Assembly: GCF_025499465.1 (NCBI RefSeq)
Contig: NZ_JAIMCA010000003.1
Location: forward strand, 310,001 to 374,000
Reading direction: 5' to 3'
DNA: 64,000 bases
Origin: Allobosea sp. BH3
Lineage (GTDB): Bacteria > Pseudomonadota > Alphaproteobacteria > Rhizobiales > Beijerinckiaceae
Shown here: positions 19,723-30,891 of the stretch, piece after piece
How the letters are laid out: every line of letters begins with the position of its first letter
How positions within the stretch are numbered: position 1 is the stretch's first letter
Position numbers and translations under genes: made by a program
The notes under the pieces: model-generated
Seen by the model: the letters and a program-made list of their open reading frames with translations, nothing else
Told to the model about the DNA's origin: nothing
The model's database searches: none

Positions 19723-19832
19723 GCGGCGCCTGCTGCAAGCCGGCGTGATGGATCACATTCCATCGCTTCATTAGCCTTGTCATCGCCTGGCTGGCAGGAA
19801 TAGCGGTAACTGACCTGCCGTCGGAGCCTGCC

Positions 19833-20720
19833 ATGCCGCGTTACCCCTACGAGACCGTCGACGTCTTCACCGACCGGCCATTCGGCGGTAATCCGCTCGC
19901 CGTCTTCACCGACGCCCGTGGGCTCTCCGACGCGCAGATGCAGGCGCTGGCCGCGGAAATGAACTACAGCGAAACGACCTTCGTTTTGCCGCCGGACGAT
20001 CCGGCGAACGACGCGCGCGTTCGCATCTTCCACCGCACCGCCGAGATGCCGTTCGCCGGTCACCCCAATGTCGGCACGGCCTGCGTGCTGGCCCGCCATG
20101 GCCGGGACCGCAACGGCGTGCTGCGCTTCGAGCAGATGGCCGGGCTGGTCGAGATCGCCGTCGAGCGGGATGGGACCGGTGCAGTGACCGGAGCTGTCAT
20201 CGCCGCTCCGCAGGCGCTCTCGCTCGGCATCGAGCTGCCGGCCGAAGGTATCGCCGCCTGTGCGGGGCTCGATCCGAAGGACATCATCACGACGGCGCAC
20301 CGGCCCGTGCAGGCTTCCCTCGGTGTAAAATTCGTGCTTGCCCAGGCGGCCTCAGGCTCGCTTGGCCGTGCTTCGCCCGATCTTCCGGCCTTCCGTGCGC
20401 TGGAGAGCCGGCATGCGGAGCTTGCCGGGCGGCTGTCGCTCTTCCTCTACGAACGCGAGGGCAACACCATCCGAGCGCGGATGTTCGCGCCGCTGGCCGG
20501 CACCTGGGAGGACCCTGCGACCGGCAGCGCCAGCGCCACGCTCGGCGCTCTGCTGCTCACGCTCGATGGTGGCGAGGACGCGGCTTACACCATTACGCAA
20601 GGTGTCGAGATGGGGCGGCCGAGCCTGCTCAACGTCACCTCGCGCCGCGCCGAGGACGGCGTCCGCTCGCGCGTCGGGGGAGGGGCTGTGCCCATGCTGC
20701 GCGGCGAGGCTTTGCTCTAG
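19833..20720 (+). CDS. PhzF family isomerase-like protein
   Basis: A 295-residue PhzF-fold protein (diaminopimelate epimerase-like). The catalytic Glu of the family is E47 in MNYSETTFV; FAGHPNVGTA and EDPATGSASATLG motifs are present. Real PhzF acts in phenazine synthesis, but most members are of unknown function and no phenazine genes are here. It starts at ATG 19833, 110 bp after sufT, and is convergent with the yjbR-like gene. Confidence 0.88.
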   Translation: MPRYPYETVDVFTDRPFGGNPLAVFTDARGLSDAQMQALAAEMNYSETTFVLPPDDPANDARVRIFHRTAEMPFAGHPNVGTACVLARHGRDRNGVLRFEQMAGLVEIAVERDGTGAVTGAVIAAPQALSLGIELPAEGIAACAGLDPKDIITTAHRPVQASLGVKFVLAQAASGSLGRASPDLPAFRALESRHAELAGRLSLFLYEREGNTIRARMFAPLAGTWEDPATGSASATLGALLLTLDGGEDAAYTITQGVEMGRPSLLNVTSRRAEDGVRSRVGGGAVPMLRGEALL

Positions 20721-20728
20721 CGCCGCGC

Positions 20729-21088
20729 TTAGGCCAGCCTGAGTTCCAGCCGCAGCCGCCTCGTCAGTCCGGCGGCGGCCAGCCGGTGGCTTTCGCGGAG
20801 ATAGTCCCGCAAGGCGTCGTCCGACATGCTCTCGGCCGTCTGCCACTGGATCCACTTCATGCCGCGCGAGGCAAGATAGGGAGCGGGCCTGAGGCCCGGC
20901 TGCTCCTTCAGGATGTCGAAGGACAGCGGCGAGCATTTGAAGCTGACGGCCGCCTCGCCGTTGTCCTGCTCCCGAGCAATAGCGAAAACCTTGCCGCCGA
21001 CCTTCCAGACATCGGCGCCGCCCCATTGCACGACATGCGTCGTCGCCCGCAGCGACGCACAGAAGGCGTTGCAGGATTGGGGCGTCAC
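20729..21088 (-). CDS. MmcQ/YjbR family protein
   Basis: A 119-residue protein of the YjbR (CyaY-like fold, proposed DNA-binding) family. The typical features are the start with a Cys-rich helix, VGGKVFA, FKCSPLSFDILKEQPGLRPAPYLASRGMKWIQ and a C-terminal basic helix. The function is not established in any organism. Nine bases separate it from the upstream dehydrogenase gene on the same strand, so the two form a small operon. Confidence 0.85.
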   Translation of the reverse strand: MTPQSCNAFCASLRATTHVVQWGGADVWKVGGKVFAIAREQDNGEAAVSFKCSPLSFDILKEQPGLRPAPYLASRGMKWIQWQTAESMSDDALRDYLRESHRLAAAGLTRRLRLELRLA

Positions 21089-21097
21089 CGGTCCCGC

Positions 21098-22165
21098 TCA
21101 GTAGCTCTCGGCGTCGATGCCGTGCCGCGCGGCTGCTGTCTTGATCTGTGACCAGGTCTCGTCGTCGAGCGGGATGCCGGCAGCGCCGCGCTCGGCCCGC
21201 AGTTTGCGCTCCTTGTCGCCGGGCGCCAGCACAGGGTTTGCCGGGTCCTGCGGCTTCGCCGCGCGCACGAAGGCAAGGTAGCTCTCGATCCGGCTCCTGC
21301 GCAGGCCGGCATCGGGCTCCAGCCGGGCAGGGTCGATCAGGACGCCGAAGAGCGAGTTGATGATCCAGCTCTTCGCCGGCTTCTCGTCGATGCGCGCCGC
21401 ACCCATCAGCCCGGCGGAGAGGAGTTCAGCGATCAGCGAAAGCCCCGCGCCCTTGTGATCGCCGAAGGGCAGCAGCGCGCCGAGCGGATGGTCGGGGCTG
21501 GCGAAGACATGGGCCGGGTCCGTCGTCGGGCGGCCCTCGGCGTCGATTATGTACCCCGGCGGAACCGGCTCGCCCTTGTTCAGTGCGACGCGGGCCTTGC
21601 CATGGGCCATGCGGCTCGTGGCGAAGTCGAGGATCAGCGGCTCCCCATCCGGGACAGGAATGCCGATCGCATGAGGATTGGTGCCGAAGCGCGCCTCCTT
21701 GGCGGCATACGGGGCAACGATAGGCGGCCGGCCGGCGACATTGACCCAGTAGAACGAGATCAGCCCAGCGGCGGCGGCGACCTCGGCATAATGGCCGATC
21801 CGGCCGATATGGTGCGAATCGAGCAGGTTGACGATGGCGACGCCGCCAGCTTTCGCCATGGTTATGGCGCGGTCGACGGCGTTGCGCGCATTTGGCTGGC
21901 CGAGCGCGACCGCGCCATCGATGATGAGGAAGGGCGCTGTCTCGACGCGGGCCTGCGGCTGTGAGTGTGGGCTGAGATTGCCGTCGGCCAGCGACTGGAA
22001 ATAGAGCGGGATCATGCCGACGCCGTGGCTGTCATGCCCGCTCAGATTGGCAAGCACGAGATGGTCGGCGGTCTCCCGCGCCTCCTCCTCCGTCCAGCCA
22101 GCCTTCACCACCATGTCGTGGACGAGCGCGCGAAGCGATTCGGGGCGGTGCAGGCGATGCGGCAT
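21098..22165 (-). CDS. Malate/L-lactate dehydrogenase family oxidoreductase (Ldh/YbiC type)
   Basis: A 355-residue NAD(P)-dependent 2-hydroxyacid dehydrogenase of the LDH2/MDH2 family, unrelated to classical MDH. The motifs are DSHGVGMIPLYF near residue 45, LLDSHHIGRIGHYAEVAAAAG with the catalytic His, and LILDFATSRMAHGK. Members reduce oxo-acids such as 2,3-diketogulonate, ureidoglycolate or sulfolactate precursors; the substrate here cannot be told. First gene of the two-gene operon with the yjbR-like gene. Confidence 0.86.
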   Translation of the reverse strand: MPHRLHRPESLRALVHDMVVKAGWTEEEARETADHLVLANLSGHDSHGVGMIPLYFQSLADGNLSPHSQPQARVETAPFLIIDGAVALGQPNARNAVDRAITMAKAGGVAIVNLLDSHHIGRIGHYAEVAAAAGLISFYWVNVAGRPPIVAPYAAKEARFGTNPHAIGIPVPDGEPLILDFATSRMAHGKARVALNKGEPVPPGYIIDAEGRPTTDPAHVFASPDHPLGALLPFGDHKGAGLSLIAELLSAGLMGAARIDEKPAKSWIINSLFGVLIDPARLEPDAGLRRSRIESYLAFVRAAKPQDPANPVLAPGDKERKLRAERGAAGIPLDDETWSQIKTAAARHGIDAESY

Positions 22166-22380
22166 GGGCTTCCAACCGGTGGGGTTTGTCGCTGGCGGGG
22201 CTTCTAATGGTTGCCGTCAGAGTGCATGAGCCGGTCCGATCCGCAATGGGGATGGCGGGAAGCGGCTCCCAAGGCTGCGCATGGCGCAAAATGGGCGGCG
22301 CACGGCGCAAGGCATGGATGTCGGCCCGCATCTCGACGAATGCGGCCTTGATCCTTATGTTATGCAGGCAATCTTGCTTC

Positions 22381-22399
22381 ACCGGACCTTGAACCCGGT
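22381..22399 (+). promoter_or_regulatory. Leader stem-loop 15 nt before sufA, matched at sufB
   Basis: ACCGG (22381-22385), loop ACCTTGAAC, CCGGT (22395-22399). The loop contains the same CCTTGAA as the sufB leader, and the distance from the right arm to the ATG is 15 bases in both. GAGGAG at 22401-22406 follows directly. This match also supports ATG 22415 as the sufA start. Confidence 0.5.
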
Positions 22400-22414
22400 C
22401 GAGGAGTGATGACG

Positions 22415-22804
22415 ATGTTCTCTATTCCGGGCCTCAAGGTCATCTCGTTGACCGATGCCGCGGCCACCCGCATCCGCGAGGTCATGGCGCAGTCCTCGGA
22501 CGAGGCCGCGCCGGCGCTTGGCCTCAGGGTCGGCGTCAAGAAGGGCGGCTGCGCCGGAATGGAATACACCTTCGAGATCGCCCGCGAGGTCAAGAAGGGC
22601 GACGAAGTCGTCAGCGAAAAGGACGCCACGGTCGTCGTCGACGCCAAGGCGGTGCTCTTCCTGCTCGGCACCCAGCTCGATTTCCGGACGGACCGCTTCT
22701 CCTCGACGTTCGTGTTCAACAATCCCAACGAGGTCTCGGCCTGCGGCTGCGGCGAATCGGTCGAGATCAAGCCCCGTGACCAGGGCGCCCTCGCGGCCCA
22801 TTGA
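22415..22804 (+). CDS. sufA: A-type Fe-S carrier SufA
   Basis: A 129-residue HesB/IscA-type carrier that passes clusters from the SUF scaffold to targets. The three ligand cysteines are C46 (GGCAGMEY), C110 and C112 (ACGCGES). ATG 22415 has GAGGAG eight bases upstream; GTG 22406 and ATG 22409 in the same frame are too close to that site. It stands apart from sufBCDST, separated by phzF, yjbR and the dehydrogenase gene, and needs its own promoter. Confidence 0.94.
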   Translation: MFSIPGLKVISLTDAAATRIREVMAQSSDEAAPALGLRVGVKKGGCAGMEYTFEIAREVKKGDEVVSEKDATVVVDAKAVLFLLGTQLDFRTDRFSSTFVFNNPNEVSACGCGESVEIKPRDQGALAAH

Positions 22805-22813
22805 GGCCCCGGA

Positions 22814-23173
22814 ATGGATGCCGAGGGTATCCGCGAGTTCTTTGCCAGCGTGATGCCGGTCCGTGTGCGCCGCATGTTCGGCGGCCACGGCATCTATGAT
22901 GGCGAGACCATGTTCGCGCTGGAGCAGGGCGGTGAGATCTATCTGAAGGCCGATGCCGAGAGCGAGAGCCGTTTCATGGCGGCCGGCAGTTCACCCTTTG
23001 TCTACAGCCGCGGCGCCAAGCCCTTCCAGATGAGCTATTGGCGCCTGCCTGAAGCGGCGTTTGACGACGAAGATGCCTTGCGGGAGTGGACCGGACTCGC
23101 GCTGGCGGCGGCCCGGCGAGCCTCGGCTCCGCTCAGGCGACGCGGCTCGCGGTCTCGAGAGCATCTTCCGTGA
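22814..23173 (+). CDS. TfoX/Sxy N-terminal domain protein
   Basis: A 119-residue protein with the TfoX N-terminal domain: RRMFGGHGIYDGETMFA, YLKAD and YWRLPEAAFDDEDALREW. Full-length Sxy/TfoX activates competence genes in gamma-proteobacteria, but stand-alone N-domains like this are common and of unknown role. It lies nine bases after sufA and may be co-transcribed. Its last 41 bp overlap the 3' end of the convergent GGDEF gene. Confidence 0.85.
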   Translation: MDAEGIREFFASVMPVRVRRMFGGHGIYDGETMFALEQGGEIYLKADAESESRFMAAGSSPFVYSRGAKPFQMSYWRLPEAAFDDEDALREWTGLALAAARRASAPLRRRGSRSREHLP

Positions 23174-24191
23174 CGGTGCGGTTGCGGCCGTCACGCTTGG
23201 CCTGCATCAACGCCTGGTCGGCGCGGTCGACCAGAGAGCCGGCGGTATCACCGCGCCGATAGCTGGCAACGCCGAGCGAGATGGTGATGCGGCCGAGGTT
23301 TTCATTGGTCGAGCGCTTGATCAGCTCGCGAGTGAGGAGCGCCTGTCGCACCGTTTCGGCGCCGAACTTGCCGGCTATCAGGTCGGCCTCGGGCAGGATG
23401 ATGCCGAATTCCTCGCCGCCGAAGCGCGAGATCACGGCCTTGTCCTTCAACTTGTCCGTCATGGTCCGCGCGACCAGCCGCAGCACCTGGTCGCCCGTGA
23501 GATGGCCGTGGGCATCGTTGAAGCGCTTGAAATGGTCGATGTCGGCCATCACCAGCGCGAAAGGCTCCCGTCGCAAAGTCGACTGGTCGATCGACTTCTG
23601 CAGCATTTCCTCGAAATGGCGGCGGTTGGCGAGGCCGGTGAGAGGGTCGGTCAGGGCTTCGGCGCGCGTCGTCTCAAGGGCGGCGCGCAGGTTGCGGATC
23701 TCGTTGGAGCTGTTGCGCAGCTCGTTCTCGAGCTGGGATTTGCGGACGACCTCTTCGCGGGTCGACATGACGAGCGCCTCGATCCAGGCGCGGAGCCGGT
23801 CGCGGTCGGTCGGCGGCGGCACGTCATTCGACATGGCGGTCAACCGCCCGTGATAGATTTCGCTGGCGCCCAGCGCCTTCTCGACCAGCGCGCTCATGGC
23901 CTCGATCTCGCCCAGCACCTGAAGGCTCGTGCGCTCGGCCTGACGAGCAAGTCGCTCCGAGCCGATGAAGCGCTCGTGCAGGCTGTCGATATCAGCGCCG
24001 GAGACGATGCCGTTGCCTGCTGTGATGACGGCACCAAGCTCGGCGCTGAGGGAAATCATCTCACCGCTGAGATGCGTATACCAAACTTCGAAAGCGCGGG
24101 GATCACAGGGAGACCCGTGCTCGCGCATCGCGGCGATGACGCGCTCCGGGAAATCGCTGGTCCGCGAAATGTTCGAGCCCGACTGTTCCAT
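23133..24191 (-). CDS. Diguanylate cyclase (GGDEF domain) with uncharacterised N-terminal region
   Basis: A protein of about 352 residues. The C-terminal GGDEF domain (about 180-345) has an intact GGEEF active site (258-262), with DPLTGLANRRHFEEML and ADIDHFKRFND upstream, so it should make cyclic di-GMP. At the inhibitory I-site position, five residues before GGEEF, there is KDKA instead of RxxD. The N-terminal 150 residues (starting near PERVIAAMREHGSPCDPRAFEVWYTHLSG) are soluble, helical and resemble a region found on other rhizobial cyclases. The start is 24191 or 24269; neither has a strong ribosome site. Confidence 0.85.
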   Translation of the reverse strand: MEQSGSNISRTSDFPERVIAAMREHGSPCDPRAFEVWYTHLSGEMISLSAELGAVITAGNGIVSGADIDSLHERFIGSERLARQAERTSLQVLGEIEAMSALVEKALGASEIYHGRLTAMSNDVPPPTDRDRLRAWIEALVMSTREEVVRKSQLENELRNSSNEIRNLRAALETTRAEALTDPLTGLANRRHFEEMLQKSIDQSTLRREPFALVMADIDHFKRFNDAHGHLTGDQVLRLVARTMTDKLKDKAVISRFGGEEFGIILPEADLIAGKFGAETVRQALLTRELIKRSTNENLGRITISLGVASYRRGDTAGSLVDRADQALMQAKRDGRNRTVTEDALETASRVA

Positions 24192-24393
24192 GCCACCGCC
24201 ATTACGGCACAAAGCCTGAGCGCAGCTTGCGCCGCGTCGGCTTTGATCGTTCCACGCGAAGCGGGACATCCTGTCCGTCTAGTCGGCATGAGCCCAGCTG
24301 CCATGGCAATGACCGGCCATGGCAAACGCAATATGAGCGCGTCTCGTTAAAAACGAGTTGATTATCTGAGGCTTGTCGAAAAAATCGACGGCG

Positions 24394-25881
24394 TCAGCCG
24401 ATCCTGGTCGGACGGAGGAGGAAGGCCGGGACGTGGTCGCCGAGCCCCTTCACCTGCGGGCCGTCATCGTCGTCCCGGCCATGCGAGCCGCGGCCGCGGC
24501 GCGAGCTGTCCTGCGGATGCTCCTGTCCGCGCTTGCTACCCGATACAGGGGCGATCGCCTCGGAATCGGGCCTGACAGGGCCGCGCCGGCCGGAGCTGCG
24601 GGCTTCGTCAGCGCTCTTTCCTTCGCCGTTGTCCACGCGAGGTGCCGGCGCCTCGGAGCGGGAGCCACGCTCGGGCCGGCCGCGGCCGCGCCCGGAGCGC
24701 TTCTCGTCGCGCCGGCCAGGCCGTTCCTCGCGCGGTGCGCCCGGCGGCAGGCCATCCAGGCCGGGCCCGTCGAAGGCGATGCTCTGCCCGGTCAGCTTCT
24801 CGACAGCCGAGATCAGCTTATCGTCATGGCGGGTGACGATGGTGAAGGCGGCGCCCAGGCGTCCGGCGCGGCCGGTGCGGCCGATGCGGTGGACATAGTC
24901 CTCGGCATGGGTCGGCACGTCGAAATTGAAGACATGGCTGACCGCGGGAATATCGAGGCCGCGCGCCGCGACGTCGCTGGCGACGAGGATCGGGTTCTCG
25001 CCGGTGCGGAAGGAATCCAGCGCCGCCATGCGGGCATACTGGTCCATGTCGCCATGCAGCGCCACGGCAGGAAAACCGTGCTTCTGCAGAGATTTGTGAA
25101 GCGTTGCTACATCGCGCTTGCGGTTGCAGAAGACGATCGCGTTCTGCAGATCGACGGCGTCGTTGATCAGCCGGCGCAATGTCTCGCGCTTCTCGAAATC
25201 CTGCGGGTTGGAGGCGATCAGGCGCTGCGTGATCGTCGTCGCCGCCGTGGCGGGCCGCGAAACCTCGATGCGGACCGGGTTGTGCAGGAACTGCTCGGAG
25301 ATGCGCGTGATCTCGGGCGGCATGGTCGCGGTGAAGAACAGCGTCTGCCGCGTGAACGGCACGAGCTTGCAGACGCGCTCGATGTCCGGGATGAAGCCCA
25401 TGTCCAGCATGCGGTCCGCTTCGTCGATGACGAGGAGCTCGACGCCGGTCAGGAGCAGCTTGCCGCGCTCGACATGGTCGAGCAGGCGGCCGGGCGTTGC
25501 GATCAGCACATCGACGCCGCGGGTGATCTTAGCGTCCTGATCGCCGAAGGAGACGCCTCCGATCAGCAGGGCGACCGAGAGCTTCTGGTTCACGCCGTAG
25601 CGGGTGAAATTCTCCTCGACCTGCGCGGCGAGCTCGCGCGTCGGCTCCAGGATCAGCGTGCGCGGCATCCTTGCGCGGGCACGTCCGTTCTCCAGGATCG
25701 TCAGCATTGGCAGCGTGAAGGCCGCGGTCTTGCCGGTTCCGGTCTGGGCGATACCCAGAACGTCCTTGCGGGCGAGAACCTGCGGAATGGCCTGGGCCTG
25801 GATGGGGGTCGGCGTGCTATAGCCCGCGGCCGAGACGGCCGTCAGAACCTTTTCACTCAAGCCGAGTTCGGCAAATGACAT
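24394..25881 (-). CDS. rhlE: DEAD-box RNA helicase, RhlE type
   Basis: A 495-residue ATP-dependent RNA helicase. It has the Q motif region (GYSTPTPIQAQAIP), motif I AQTGTGKT, motif II VIDEADR, motif III TAT (in FFTATMP; the usual residue is SAT), and motif VI HRIGRTGR. A basic, Arg/Gly/Ser-rich tail of about 130 residues follows, typical of RhlE, which helps ribosome maturation and RNA decay. The low-complexity tail accounts for dense antisense ORFs here. Confidence 0.93.
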   Translation of the reverse strand: MSFAELGLSEKVLTAVSAAGYSTPTPIQAQAIPQVLARKDVLGIAQTGTGKTAAFTLPMLTILENGRARARMPRTLILEPTRELAAQVEENFTRYGVNQKLSVALLIGGVSFGDQDAKITRGVDVLIATPGRLLDHVERGKLLLTGVELLVIDEADRMLDMGFIPDIERVCKLVPFTRQTLFFTATMPPEITRISEQFLHNPVRIEVSRPATAATTITQRLIASNPQDFEKRETLRRLINDAVDLQNAIVFCNRKRDVATLHKSLQKHGFPAVALHGDMDQYARMAALDSFRTGENPILVASDVAARGLDIPAVSHVFNFDVPTHAEDYVHRIGRTGRAGRLGAAFTIVTRHDDKLISAVEKLTGQSIAFDGPGLDGLPPGAPREERPGRRDEKRSGRGRGRPERGSRSEAPAPRVDNGEGKSADEARSSGRRGPVRPDSEAIAPVSGSKRGQEHPQDSSRRGRGSHGRDDDDGPQVKGLGDHVPAFLLRPTRIG

Positions 25882-26055
25882 TGCTTAGGGCGCTTTCAGG
25901 GTCGGTAAACGGGGAGGGACGACCTGCTCGACCCGCCCCCGTTGGCGCGACAACATTTCCTGCGCGCCTTCGGACCCGTGTGGAATGCAAAGAAAACGCG
26001 GCAAAGTCAATCATCTAGCCCGGAAAACTAGCCTTAAAGGACCGTTTCCAGCATT

Positions 26056-26751
26056 ATGAAAGAGCCTCTTGTCCTGGTTCCGGGGCTGAGCTGCAGCGCT
26101 GCGCTCTACGCCCCGCAATGGCCTGCGTTCGCTGATGGTCGCCCGATCTTCGTCGCCGAACACAGTCTCGACGACAATTTGCCCGCGATCGCGAGCCGTC
26201 TGTTGAAAGCGGCGCCCGAGCGTTTTGCGCTCTGCGGCCTGTCCATGGGTGGATACATCGCCTTCGAGGTGCTGCGTCAGGCGCCAGAGCGCGTCACTCG
26301 GCTGGCGTTGCTCGACACCAGTGCCAAGCCGGCAACGCCGGAGACCAACGCGCCGCGCGAGCAGATGATCGCGCTCGCCGAGAAGGGCGCCTTCGACAAC
26401 GTCACGACGCTGCTCTGGCAGCGTCTCGTCGCGCCGGCGCGGTTGGCGGACGAGCCGCTGCGTCTCGTCGTGCGGCAGATGGCTGACGATGTCGGGGCGG
26501 ACGGCTTTGTCCGTCAGCAGCGCGCGATCATGCTGCGGCCGGACTCGCGGCCGGTGCTGGGCTCCACGTCATGCCCGACGCTGGTCGTCGTCGGCGAGGA
26601 GGACATGATCACGCCGGTGGCGGAGGCTCGGGAGATGGCTGAGATTGCCGGCGCACATGCGTCGCTCAAGGTCATTCCCGCCTGCGGTCATCTGTCGACA
26701 ATCGAGGCACCGGAGGCCGTGACGGCGGAACTGCAGCGCTGGCTCGGTTGA
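26056..26751 (+). CDS. Alpha/beta hydrolase
   Basis: A 231-residue alpha/beta hydrolase of the esterase/lactonase-like group. The nucleophile is in GLSMGGYIA (Ser about residue 76), the acid in VVGEEDMITP and the His in PACGHLSTIE. No signal peptide. It starts about 175 bp from the divergent rhlE gene and ends two bases before a convergent small gene. The substrate cannot be inferred from neighbours. Confidence 0.85.
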   Translation: MKEPLVLVPGLSCSAALYAPQWPAFADGRPIFVAEHSLDDNLPAIASRLLKAAPERFALCGLSMGGYIAFEVLRQAPERVTRLALLDTSAKPATPETNAPREQMIALAEKGAFDNVTTLLWQRLVAPARLADEPLRLVVRQMADDVGADGFVRQQRAIMLRPDSRPVLGSTSCPTLVVVGEEDMITPVAEAREMAEIAGAHASLKVIPACGHLSTIEAPEAVTAELQRWLG

Positions 26752-26753
26752 GA

Positions 26754-27014
26754 TCAGCGGGGCAGGGCGCAGGGATCGAGCCGCGTCTCGTTAGCCGCCT
26801 TGGAAATGGAACCGGTGGTCAGCGGATCGATCGGCTGGCGTTTCGATACGGCCAGACTGACCTGCGCCAGCCCTGCCTTGTCGAGTCCTTCCGTCTGGCT
26901 CGACAGGAAATTCGCCGCCACGATGGACAGAAAGGCGATGGCCGCGCCAGCCTTGGCGAGACTCGCGACCATGGTGCCACGGTCGTTCTTCCAGAACAGT
27001 TCGATCATGCTCAT
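26754..27014 (-). CDS. Small single-pass membrane protein, unknown function
   Basis: An 86-residue ORF starting MSMIELFWKNDRGTMVASLAK, with one predicted membrane segment at about residues 20-38 (AGAAIAFLSIVAANFLSS) and a soluble tail of about 48 residues containing GLAQVSLAVSKRQPIDPLTTGS. No family is recognised. It is convergent with the hydrolase and has a plausible location and composition for a real gene; shadow coding cannot be excluded. Confidence 0.6.
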   Translation of the reverse strand: MSMIELFWKNDRGTMVASLAKAGAAIAFLSIVAANFLSSQTEGLDKAGLAQVSLAVSKRQPIDPLTTGSISKAANETRLDPCALPR

Positions 27015-27105
27015 GGCACTCCCCCGAGATCGCGAGCGACGGAGTGATCCTACGTAACCAGCCGTAAAAAGATGGTTAGCGAAACCTTGCCGAAGAAGGG
27101 CAGCC

Positions 27106-28047
27106 TTAAGGTTTCTGCCCCGCGCCCGCCGCCAAACCCATCAGGCGCGACTGATGCTCCCGGAAGAGCTTGCGCAACGCACCGAGCACGGCGGCAACGC
27201 CTGCTCGCCCGCGCGAGACCTCGTGCGAGACCAGATAGATGTTGTCTCCCGTCTGCTCCGGCGGAGGATGGAGCCGCCGCAGGCTGGGATCGGCGTCGCC
27301 CATGAAGCAGGGCGCCATCGAGAGGGCGCCGGCGGAGCGGATGCTCTCGTAGCGCGCGGCGGAATCGCCGACGCGGGCTGCGATCGGTCGGCCGGCCGCG
27401 TAGGACATGATGTAGTCGTCGATGCGCGAGGAGGTTTCTCGGTTCACCGAGATGATCGGGGCAGTTTCGGGATCGACGTCCCGCCGGACGTAGAGCGCCT
27501 GCATCAGGCGACCGACCCTTTGCGCGTAGTGGCCGGGCTCCTCTGGAACCTTCGTCATGCGCAGTGCGATATCGGCCTCGCCGCGAGCAAGGTCGAGGCG
27601 GTTACGCGTGCTGATAATGTTGATTTCGACTCCGCCGGACGCCGCGGACAGCGCGGTCGCGTGCATGGTCAGGAACAAGCTGATCGAGGTCGTGGCCGTG
27701 ACACGGACCGGCGCATGGGCGTGGGTGCGGGCCGCCTGTGCCCGCACGGCGAAGCGCCGAGCCGCGGCATCGAGTTCGCGCGCCTCGGCAGCCAGCTCGA
27801 CGCCGACAGCCGTGGGCACGAGCCGGTTGGCCTCTCGCATGAAGAGCTGGACGCCGAGATCGCGCTCCAATGCCTTCAGCCGCCGGGCGACCGTGGCTTC
27901 GCTCAGCCCAAGCCGCGCCGCCGCCAGGGCCATCGCCCCGCTGACGGCGATCGCGTTGAAGATGCGGATGTCGTCCCAGGAGGCGTCCCCGGTGGCCGGC
28001 GCCAGATCGCCGTCGCGTCGAGGTGCAGGGGGAGCAGGCTCGCCCAT
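27106..28047 (-). CDS. LysR family transcriptional regulator
   Basis: A 313-residue LysR-type regulator. The winged helix-turn-helix (about 24-83; AAARLGLSEATVARRLKALERDLGVQLF) is followed by a substrate-binding domain with RNRLDLARGEADIALRM. The first 20 residues are Pro/Ala-rich and may indicate a later true start. Flanked by parE downstream in coordinates on the same strand and the small membrane protein; no obvious target gene. Confidence 0.85.
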   Translation of the reverse strand: MGEPAPPAPRRDGDLAPATGDASWDDIRIFNAIAVSGAMALAAARLGLSEATVARRLKALERDLGVQLFMREANRLVPTAVGVELAAEARELDAAARRFAVRAQAARTHAHAPVRVTATTSISLFLTMHATALSAASGGVEINIISTRNRLDLARGEADIALRMTKVPEEPGHYAQRVGRLMQALYVRRDVDPETAPIISVNRETSSRIDDYIMSYAAGRPIAARVGDSAARYESIRSAGALSMAPCFMGDADPSLRRLHPPPEQTGDNIYLVSHEVSRGRAGVAAVLGALRKLFREHQSRLMGLAAGAGQKP

Positions 28048-28202
28048 GCCGTTAGTGGCCAGTCGCTGGGGAAAGCGGAGGGCTCGCGATCATGGCGTTC
28101 CGGAGGGCGGCGAAGGTTCGACATGCGCGAACCCTGCCGGCACCAGAGCCGGATGGCAGCCCGCCGGGCCTGGGGGGCAGACCTGCAGGAATGCCGGCCT
28201 GA

Positions 28203-30284
<2,082 letters not shown>

Positions 30285-30574
30285 TGCCGCCAGAAGCTTC
30301 CTGATTCGCGCCTTTGAAATTCTAGCGCATCGCGGGCTGCAAGGCCCCCGCCAGCCTGCGCTTATAGACAGGTCGCCAGCGCATCGGAACACCTGCTGGC
30401 GTCATGGCGAGGCAGCAGGTCACACCAATGTCGTCGACTCGACCGAAGGTGGGGATGGAACCGCTCCGTTCACCGGGCATTAACCACGGCTGACCGGGAA
30501 TGCCGATGGTGACTCGGGCCTGTGCGGAAGCGCCGGAATGCGTTACACTTGGCAAAAAAATGGGGGAAAGCGCC

Positions 30575-30769
30575 GTGGCGTCGCGTCAATCAGTGCCGGT
30601 TGCGGGAATCGCGGGTCTCCAGCGCGCCGCGCGCCTCGCCGGTGAATCCTTCGGCCATGAGGATGTCGTCGGCTCGATCGGTCAGGCCGAGGCCGTCTCT
30701 TCTCGATGGCTGTGGTGGCTCGCCGCCTTCGCGGCCTCGACCGGGCTTGCGGTGCTGCACCTTTCCTGA
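30575..30769 (+). CDS. Possible small membrane-tailed protein, unknown
   Basis: A 64-residue ORF from GTG 30575, with GGGGGA seven to twelve bases upstream; ATG 30560 in the same frame has no ribosome site. The C-terminal third (RWLWWLAAFAASTGLAVLHL) is a likely membrane helix, and the N-terminal part is soluble and Ala/Gly-rich. No family is recognised. It sits 56 bp before the 19-residue ORF and the flippase gene and could be in the same transcript. Confidence 0.45.
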   Translation: MASRQSVPVAGIAGLQRAARLAGESFGHEDVVGSIGQAEAVSSRWLWWLAAFAASTGLAVLHLS

Positions 30770-30825
30770 GTTGCGCTGAATATCAACCTTTTTGCCCCAG
30801 CCTTACGGCCGGAGGGCGAAAACGC

Positions 30826-30885
30826 ATGGTCCCACTCATCATCGGCGGTCTGACCGCGCTGGCGAATGCCGTCGGAATGGCCTGA
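30826..30885 (+). CDS. 19-residue ORF just before the flippase gene
   Basis: ATG 30826 to TGA 30885 encodes a hydrophobic 19-residue peptide, MVPLIIGGLTALANAVGMA. GGAGGG (30811-30816) lies nine bases upstream, a much better ribosome site than that of the flippase ATG six bases after its stop. It may be a leader whose translation carries ribosomes into the flippase. Too short to be judged by homology. Confidence 0.4.
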   Translation: MVPLIIGGLTALANAVGMA

Positions 30886-30891
30886 GACCGC

